A DNA stretch of 64,000 nt from Streptomyces monashensis. GTDB taxonomy: Bacteria > Actinomycetota > Actinomycetes > Streptomycetales > Streptomycetaceae. Made by a program: the position numbers and the translations under genes. The notes below the pieces were generated by a model. It made no database searches. It was not told the DNA's origin and was given only the letters and a program-made list of their open reading frames with translations. Location of the stretch: positions 186,001 to 250,000 of the forward strand of contig NZ_MLYO01000018.1 of NCBI RefSeq assembly GCF_001866665.1, read 5' to 3'. The first letter of the stretch is position 1; the number at the start of each line of letters is the position of its first letter. Below, in pieces: positions 58,522 through 64,000 of the stretch.

Positions 58522-60203
58522 GCAGGCGACGACGGCCGGCCCCGCAGAGGAAGCAGCAGCAACAGGGCCAACGGAAGCGGCGGACGCGGCGAGCCGGGCA
58601 GCCGCGCACTCTGCGGACCCGGCTCGTCGTCGCGTCGGTGGTGCTGATCGCGGTGGTGTGCGCGGTGATCGGTACGGTCACCACGCTCGCGCTGCGCCAG
58701 CATCTGTACCAGCAGCTGGCCGGCCAGGTGAGCGACATCGGTCTGCGCGCGGTCGGCCATCCGCGGCTGCCGGGTGGCGACGGGAACCTGAGCGGTCCGG
58801 GCGGCCCGGACTCCTCCCCGGCGGACAACGCCACGCCGGACGAGAAGGTCGACAACCTGCTCACCAAGGGGCCGACGCAGGCGAAGACCATCGCCGCGTA
58901 CGTGCGGAACGGCTCGATCGTGAGCGCGGCCGTCTCGGAGCAGCAGAACTACACCACCGGCTTCTTCAAGCGGATGAAGGCCGACGGTCTGAACACGGCG
59001 CAGAGGAACGCCCTCGGCTCGGTGTCCAAGGACCGCGACGCGCACGTCGTGGAGATACCGGGGCTCGGGGACTACCTCGTCGAGTACATGAAGAGCCGGG
59101 ACGGCAGTGACGCCTTCTACGTCGCCCTGCCGACCCAGGACGTCGACGACAACATCAACACCCTGGTCCTGATCGAGATCAGCGTCACCGTGGCCGGTCT
59201 CGTGGCCGCCGGTATCGCCGGGTACGTACTGGTCGGCATCGCCACCCGCCCCCTGCGCAAGGTCGCGGGCACCGCCACCCACGTCTCCGAACTCCCGCTG
59301 CACACCGGCGAGGTGAGGCTCAGCGAGCGGGTCCCGGAGTCCGAGTGCGATCCGCACACCGAGGTCGGCCAGGTCGGCGCCGCACTCAACCGCATGCTCG
59401 ACCATGTGCACGGCGCCCTGCACGCCCGGCAGCAGAGCGAGATGCGGGTACGGCAGTTCGTCGCCGACGCCAGCCACGAACTGCGCACGCCGCTCGCGTC
59501 GATCCGCGGCTACGCCGAGCTGACCAGGCGCGGACGCGAACAGGTCGGGCCCGACACGCGGCACGCCCTCGGCAGGATCGAGTCCGAGGCGGGCCGGATG
59601 ACCCTCCTCGTCGAGGACCTCCTGCTGCTCGCCCGGCTCGACGCCGGACGGCCGCTCCAGTTCGAGCAGACCGATCTCGTCCCGCTCGTCGTGGACACCG
59701 TCAGCGACTCCCGCGCGGCCGGCGCGGACCACAACTGGCGCCTCGACCTGCCCGACGAACCCGCGCTCGTGTCGGCGGACGCGGCACGCGTCCAGCAGGT
59801 GCTGGTCAACCTGCTCGGCAACGCCCGCAAACACACGCCACCGGGGACGACCGTCACCGCGCGCGTGCAGCGGCGCGGACCCTGGATGTGCGTCGACGTC
59901 GAGGACAACGGGCAGGGGATTCCCGCCGAGTTGCTGCCGCACGTCTTCGAGCGGTTCGCGCGCGGCGACTCCGCGCGCTCGCGCGCCACCGGGTCCACCG
60001 GGCTGGGGCTGGCCATCGTGCAGGCCGTCGCGACCGCGCACGGCGGTGCGGTGACCGTGGACAGCGTGCCCGGGCGGACCGTGTTCACCGTGCGGCTGCC
60101 GGCTCGTGCTCCGGCCGTCCCCCGGCCGGCCCCCGAAACGGACCGGCAATCGCACTCACAGGCACAGCACAGTGCCACCACATGGGTGCGACAGGGGGCC
60201 TGA
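58518..60203 (+). CDS. Sensor histidine kinase
   Basis: This 561-residue membrane kinase has a basic, Gln/Arg-rich cytoplasmic tail, a first membrane segment (RLVVASVVLIAVVCAVIGTVTTLAL), an extracytoplasmic sensor region of about 160 residues, and a second segment (VLIEISVTVAGLVAAGIAGYVL). A HAMP linker follows, then HisKA with His320 in DASHELRTPLASIRG and a full ATPase domain: N box NLLGNARKH, G1 DNGQGI, F box FERFARGD and G2 GSTGLGLAI. The signal is unknown. The ATG overlaps the regulator stop by 4 bases. Confidence 0.94.
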   Translation: MSRRRRPAPQRKQQQQGQRKRRTRRAGQPRTLRTRLVVASVVLIAVVCAVIGTVTTLALRQHLYQQLAGQVSDIGLRAVGHPRLPGGDGNLSGPGGPDSSPADNATPDEKVDNLLTKGPTQAKTIAAYVRNGSIVSAAVSEQQNYTTGFFKRMKADGLNTAQRNALGSVSKDRDAHVVEIPGLGDYLVEYMKSRDGSDAFYVALPTQDVDDNINTLVLIEISVTVAGLVAAGIAGYVLVGIATRPLRKVAGTATHVSELPLHTGEVRLSERVPESECDPHTEVGQVGAALNRMLDHVHGALHARQQSEMRVRQFVADASHELRTPLASIRGYAELTRRGREQVGPDTRHALGRIESEAGRMTLLVEDLLLLARLDAGRPLQFEQTDLVPLVVDTVSDSRAAGADHNWRLDLPDEPALVSADAARVQQVLVNLLGNARKHTPPGTTVTARVQRRGPWMCVDVEDNGQGIPAELLPHVFERFARGDSARSRATGSTGLGLAIVQAVATAHGGAVTVDSVPGRTVFTVRLPARAPAVPRPAPETDRQSHSQAQHSATTWVRQGA

Positions 60204-60217
60204 GTTGAGTCGGTCCC

Positions 60218-61639
60218 ATGCGAACCGACTCTTCTCCCGGCACTCTGCCGGCGCGGGAGCACCTCCCGGCCGCGGACGCCGGTACGCCTGTCCTGGACGT
60301 AGTGATCCCCGTCTACAACGAGGAGAAGGATCTCCAGCCGTGCGTCCGTAGACTGCACGACCACCTCAAGCGCACGTTCCCGTACGCGTTCCGCATCACC
60401 GTCGCGGACAACGCGTCGACGGACACCACTCCCCAGGTGGCGGCGCGCCTGGCACGGGAGATCCCCGAGGTCAGCAACTTCCGTCTGGAGCAGAAGGGCC
60501 GCGGCCGGGCCCTCGCGACCGTGTGGTCCGCGTCCGACGCGCCGATCCTCGCCTACATGGACGTCGATCTGTCCACCGACCTCAACGCCCTGCTGCCGCT
60601 GGTGGCACCGCTGATCTCGGGCCACTCCGACCTCGCGATCGGCTCCCGGCTCGCCCGCAGCTCGCGCGTGGTGCGCGGCCCCAAGCGGGAGTTCATCAGC
60701 CGCACCTACAACCTGATCCTGCGCGGCTCGCTCCAGGCCCGCTTCTCGGACGCCCAGTGCGGCTTCAAGGCCATCCGGCGCGATGTGGCCCAGGTGCTGC
60801 TGCCGCTGGTGGAGGACACCGGCTGGTTCTTCGACACCGAGATGCTGGTGCTCGCCGAGCGGGCCGGCCTGCGGATCCACGAGGTGCCGGTGGACTGGGT
60901 CGACGACCCCGACTCCACCGTGCACATCGTGCGGACCGCGACCGACGACCTCAAGGGCGTCTGGCGGGTCGGCAAGGCCCTGGCCACCGGTTCGCTGTCG
61001 CTGGACCGGCTCGCCCGGCCGTTCGGCGACGACCCGCGCGACCGGGACATCCAGGACGTGCCCAAGGGCCTGGCCCGCCAGCTCGTCGGCTTCGTCGCCG
61101 TCGGCGTCCTGTCCACCCTCTTCTACCTGCTGCTCTACAGCCTCTTCCGGCAGTTCTCCGGCTCCCAGACCGCCAACGCGTTCGCCCTGCTGGTCTCGGC
61201 GGTCGCCAACACGGCCGCCAACCGGCGGCTCACCTTCGGAGTGCGCGGCCGGGGCGGCGCCGTCCGGCACCAGGCGCAGGGCCTGGTCGTCTTCGGCATC
61301 GGCCTCGCCCTGACCAGCGGCTCGCTGGCCGCCCTGAACGCGGCCGGCCCCAGCCCGGCGCACTCCACCGAGCTGGCGGTGCTCATCGCCGCCAACCTCG
61401 CCGCGACCGTGCTGCGCTTCCTGCTCTTCCGCGCCTGGGTCTTCCCGGACCGCGGCGACTCCGGCCCGGGTTCGGGCCCTGGCTCCGGCTCCGGTTCGAC
61501 CGTGGTCGCCGGGCACACCCCCTGCGCGCCGCTGCCGCACCAGCAGTCGTACGAAGCCGGGGACGGCACCTGGCGGGACGCCACCATGCGGGTGCGGCCG
61601 GTGCGCCCCCACGACACCGAGCCGAGGGACCCCCGATGA
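60218..61639 (+). CDS. GT2 dolichol-phosphate-type glycosyltransferase with GtrA membrane domain
   Basis: This 473-residue protein has an N-terminal GT-A glycosyltransferase domain (about residues 25-270) with VVIPVYNEEKDL, YMDVDLSTDL (catalytic DXD-type Asp pair) and QCGFKAIRRD, followed by a C-terminal GtrA-type domain with four membrane segments (about 285-415). It probably links a sugar to a polyprenyl phosphate and flips it outward. It lies 14 bases after the kinase gene and overlaps the next gene by 4 bases. The linker after the membrane domain has a Gly/Ser/Pro-rich repeat. Confidence 0.92.
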   Translation: MRTDSSPGTLPAREHLPAADAGTPVLDVVIPVYNEEKDLQPCVRRLHDHLKRTFPYAFRITVADNASTDTTPQVAARLAREIPEVSNFRLEQKGRGRALATVWSASDAPILAYMDVDLSTDLNALLPLVAPLISGHSDLAIGSRLARSSRVVRGPKREFISRTYNLILRGSLQARFSDAQCGFKAIRRDVAQVLLPLVEDTGWFFDTEMLVLAERAGLRIHEVPVDWVDDPDSTVHIVRTATDDLKGVWRVGKALATGSLSLDRLARPFGDDPRDRDIQDVPKGLARQLVGFVAVGVLSTLFYLLLYSLFRQFSGSQTANAFALLVSAVANTAANRRLTFGVRGRGGAVRHQAQGLVVFGIGLALTSGSLAALNAAGPSPAHSTELAVLIAANLAATVLRFLLFRAWVFPDRGDSGPGSGPGSGSGSTVVAGHTPCAPLPHQQSYEAGDGTWRDATMRVRPVRPHDTEPRDPR

Positions 61640-63798
61640 GCGTCGACCGGCAGAGCGGTACGGCCGCGTGGCTGCCGTCCGCCACGGCTCCCCCGCCGGC
61701 CGCGCGGGCCGGTGAGCCCCGGCGGCCCTTCTTCCGCGGACTGTGGCGCGGCCGGCCCGAGGACCCGCGCTGGGCGCGCCCGGCCCTCCTCGGCCTGCTG
61801 GCCGCCACCCTGGTCCTCTACCTCTACGGCCTCAGCGCCTCCGGCTACGCCAACTCCTTCTACTCGGCGGCCGTCCAGGCGGGCAGCAGATCCTGGAAGG
61901 CGTTCTTCTTCGGCTCGCTGGACGCGGGCAACGCGATCACCGTGGACAAGCCGTCGGGGTTCCTGTGGCCGATGGAGCTGTCGGTGCGGATCTTCGGCCT
62001 GAACTCATGGGCGATCCTCACGCCCGAGGTGCTGATGGGCGTGGGCTCGGTCGCGGTGGTCCACGCGGGCGTACGGCGCCGGTTCAGCCCGGTCGCCGGC
62101 CTGATCGCGGGCGCGGTCCTCGCGCTCACCCCCGTCGCCGCGCTGATGTTCCGGTTCAACAACCCGGACGCGATGCTGGCCCTGCTGATGGCGCTGGCCT
62201 GCTACTTCGTCGTACGGGCCGTGGAGGACGGCCGGACGAGGTGGCTGGTGTGGGCCGGGACCGCGATCGGCTTCGCCTTCCTCGCCAAGACGCTGCAGGC
62301 GTTCCTGATCCTGCCGCCGCTCGCGATCGTGTACGCGGTGTGCGCCCCGGTCCCGGTGCGGAAGCGGTTCGGCCAGCTGGCCGCCGCCACCCTCGCGCTC
62401 GTCGTCGCGGGCGGCTGGTGGGTCGCGATCGTCGAACTGTGGCCGGCCTCCTCGCGGCCCTACATCGGCGGTTCGCAGAACAACAGCTTCCTGGAGCTGA
62501 CCTTCGGCTACAACGGCCTCGGCCGGATCAACGGCGACGAGACCGGCAGCGTCGGCGGCGCGGGCGGCACCGGCCAGTGGGGGGAGACCGGCTGGGAGCG
62601 GATGTTCAACTCCGAGATCGGCAGCCAGATCTCCTGGCTGCTCCCGGCCGCGCTGATCCTCCTGGCCGCCGGTCTGGTGGCCACCCGCAGGCTGAGGCGC
62701 ACGTCCGTCACCCGGGCCTCGTTCCTGGTCTGGGGCGGCTCGCTGCTGATCACCCTGGTGGTCTTCAGCTACATGGCGGGCATCTTCCACCAGTACTACA
62801 CCGTGGCCCTCGCCCCCTACCTCGCGGCCGTGACCGGCATGGGCGCCGGGCTGCTGTGGGAGAAGCGGCAGGAGCTGTGGGCGTCGATCACGCTGGCCGC
62901 CTCCGTCGTCGCGGCCGCGGTCTGGGGCTACGTCCTGCTCAACCGCACCACCGACTACCTTCCCTGGATGAAGTGGCTGGTGCTGATCGGCGGTCTGACC
63001 GCCGCGCCGGGCCTGGTCCTCGCGGGCCGGATCTCCCGGCGACTCGCCCTCGGGGCGGCGGCGGTGGGCCTCGTGGCCGCGCTCGCCGGTCCGACGGCGT
63101 ACACCCTCAGCACGGTGGGCTCCGCGCACACCGGCTCCATCCCGACGGCCGGTCCGGCGGGCGCGAGCACGATGGGCTTCGGCGGCGGTCCGGGCGGCGG
63201 CAAGGGCGGCATGCGCGGCGGTTTCGGCGGCGGCATGCCCGGCGGGCAGGGACAGCAAGGTCAGCAGGGCCGGAACGGCAACGGCTTCCCGGGCGGGGGA
63301 ATGCCGGGCCGGAACCAGCAGAACGGCAACGGCGGCACGCGGGGCCCGGGCCGAAGCGGCAACGGCTTCCCCGGCGCGGGCCGGACGGGCGAGGGTGGCA
63401 TGGGCGGCGGCATGGGCGCCGGCGGCCTGCTGAACGGCGCGAGCGTCTCCTCCGCCGCCAGGAAGCTGCTGGCACAGGACGCCTCGACGTACACCTGGGT
63501 CGCCGCGTCCGTCGGCTCCCAGAACGCGGCCGGTTACCAGCTCGCCACCGGTGATCCGGTGATGGCGATCGGCGGCTTCAACGGCACCGACCCGTCCCCG
63601 ACTCTGGCGCAGTTCGAGAAGTACGTGGCGGACGGCAGGATCCACTACTTCATCGCCGGCGGTGGCATGGGCGCCGGCCTGGGCACCAGCAGCAACGGCG
63701 CCGCCTCGCAGATCAGCTCGTGGGTCCGGAAGAACTTCACGAAGGTGACGGTCGGTTCGGCCACCTTCTACGACCTCACACAGAAGAAGAACGGCTGA
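61636..63798 (+). CDS. GT39/ArnT-like membrane glycosyltransferase with a Gly-rich insert
   Basis: This 720-residue multi-span (about 11-12 segments) transferase uses polyprenyl-phosphate sugars on the outer face. The first loop has the acidic pattern AGNAITVDKPSG and FRFNNPDAML, typical of ArnT/GT83-39 enzymes. Between about residues 510 and 600 a Gly/Met/Asn-rich segment links the membrane part to a soluble C-terminal domain (AARKLLAQDASTYTWVAASVGSQNAAGYQLATG) that ends DLTQKKNG. Together with the GT2-GtrA protein it forms a two-step glycosylation pair under control of the two-component system. Confidence 0.88.
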   Translation: MSVDRQSGTAAWLPSATAPPPAARAGEPRRPFFRGLWRGRPEDPRWARPALLGLLAATLVLYLYGLSASGYANSFYSAAVQAGSRSWKAFFFGSLDAGNAITVDKPSGFLWPMELSVRIFGLNSWAILTPEVLMGVGSVAVVHAGVRRRFSPVAGLIAGAVLALTPVAALMFRFNNPDAMLALLMALACYFVVRAVEDGRTRWLVWAGTAIGFAFLAKTLQAFLILPPLAIVYAVCAPVPVRKRFGQLAAATLALVVAGGWWVAIVELWPASSRPYIGGSQNNSFLELTFGYNGLGRINGDETGSVGGAGGTGQWGETGWERMFNSEIGSQISWLLPAALILLAAGLVATRRLRRTSVTRASFLVWGGSLLITLVVFSYMAGIFHQYYTVALAPYLAAVTGMGAGLLWEKRQELWASITLAASVVAAAVWGYVLLNRTTDYLPWMKWLVLIGGLTAAPGLVLAGRISRRLALGAAAVGLVAALAGPTAYTLSTVGSAHTGSIPTAGPAGASTMGFGGGPGGGKGGMRGGFGGGMPGGQGQQGQQGRNGNGFPGGGMPGRNQQNGNGGTRGPGRSGNGFPGAGRTGEGGMGGGMGAGGLLNGASVSSAARKLLAQDASTYTWVAASVGSQNAAGYQLATGDPVMAIGGFNGTDPSPTLAQFEKYVADGRIHYFIAGGGMGAGLGTSSNGAASQISSWVRKNFTKVTVGSATFYDLTQKKNG

Positions 63799-63820
63799 GC
63801 GAGCGGCCGGCCGAGAAATG

Positions 63821-63860
63821 TGTCGTACACCGTATAGTGACTGCTATACGGTGTACGACA
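63821..63860. promoter_or_regulatory. Perfect 40-bp interrupted palindrome over the MFS start
   Basis: The left arm TGTCGTACACCGTATAG (63821-63837) and its exact complement (63844-63860) flank TGACTG. The last base is the A of the MFS start codon. A TATAGT hexamer at 63833-63838 could be the -10 of a leaderless or very short-leader transcript. The form suits a TetR-family repressor. Confidence 0.75.
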
Positions 63861-64000
63861 TGTCCACCTCCCAAGGCCACCAAGGTCGCCAGGGCCATCC
63901 GAAGCGGTGGCTGATCCTCGGCGTCATCTGTCTCGCACAGCTCACCGTGCTGCTCGACAACACCGTCCTGAACGTGGCCATCCCCTCGCTGACCCGCGAG
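63860..64000 (+). CDS. MFS drug exporter of the DHA2 type, N-terminal fragment
   Basis: The gene runs off the right edge after 47 codons. The start reads MSTSQGHQGRQGHPKR, then the first membrane segment LILGVICLAQLTVLLDNTVLNVAIPSL. LDNTVLNVA is the conserved 14-TM drug/H+ antiporter motif of DHA2 exporters. No ribosome binding site stands before the ATG, which fits a leaderless transcript from the palindromic promoter. Its regulator gene is probably further right. Confidence 0.82.
   Translation, partial: MSTSQGHQGRQGHPKRWLILGVICLAQLTVLLDNTVLNVAIPSLTRE

Overview
The window is chromosomal DNA of a Streptomyces species. The G+C content is very high, the gene families are typical of the genus (aminopeptidase P, SpoIIE-type phosphatase, DtpA copper locus, SSI-type inhibitor, pSAM2-like element), and most genes sit in short overlapping operons. 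From memory, serS, pheA and the copper/dtpA locus lie on the oriC-proximal side of the chromosome in model Streptomyces. A dense DnaA-box cluster (6884-7222) and a near-perfect parS site (9405-9420) fit an oriC-proximal position.

Layout. 1-4.3 kb: the 5' end of an M24 peptidase gene, then a four-gene ABC exporter operon (ATPase, permease, ATPase, permease). 4.6-8.2 kb: HAD phosphatase, serS and pheA, all leftward, with the DnaA-box cluster between serS and pheA. 8.3-14.7 kb: leftward copper-handling genes (ycnI, sco, ecuC, copCD, dtpA) and a membrane protein. 14.9-24.9 kb: regulatory and housekeeping genes (anti-sigma-like ATPases, MocR regulator, pepP, SpoIIE-type phosphatase, a prim-pol-like protein without its acidic motif, SEC-C protein, glycerophosphodiesterase). 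25.2-28.7 kb: secreted or anchored HtrA-type protease, tRNA-Ser(UGA), a prim-pol gene with a LexA-like box, and a small secreted protein. 28.9-33.5 kb: a cluster resembling the mycobacterial igr (steroid side-chain) operon in which both acyl-CoA dehydrogenase genes are broken but the hydratase and aldolase-like genes are intact. 33.8-41.3 kb: ECF sigma factor, fatty-acyl-CoA ligase, a 1391-residue PAS/receiver protein lacking the kinase histidine, and an SSI-like inhibitor.

41.8-54.5 kb: an integrative and conjugative element of the pSAM2/AICE type, inserted in the 3' end of tRNA-Arg(ACG). It is bounded by 44-bp exact repeats (41775-41818 and 54423-54466) that extend to 92 bp with three mismatches. 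It carries int, xis, repSA, an spdB-like gene, an FtsK-type tra gene, a GntR repressor with repeated operator motifs, an XRE/DUF5919 regulator and a Nudix protein resembling the pSAM2 immunity factor. Its cargo includes an atypical kinase with a partner gene, coupled tiny proteins, and an A+T-richer membrane/cytosolic gene pair beside the right end. TGACGGCA repeats occur just inside both ends and are candidate integrase arm sites.

54.5-64 kb: chromosome again, with a small conserved protein, sphingomyelinase, DUF2797 protein followed by a 5 x 14-bp tandem repeat, a monooxygenase-fold protein, and a two-component system in an operon with two membrane glycosyltransferases. The window ends at an MFS exporter gene whose start codon lies at the edge of a perfect 40-bp interrupted palindrome.

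All functions are read from motifs and family knowledge. No search was run. Start codons were chosen from ribosome binding sites, gene overlaps and known family N-termini.
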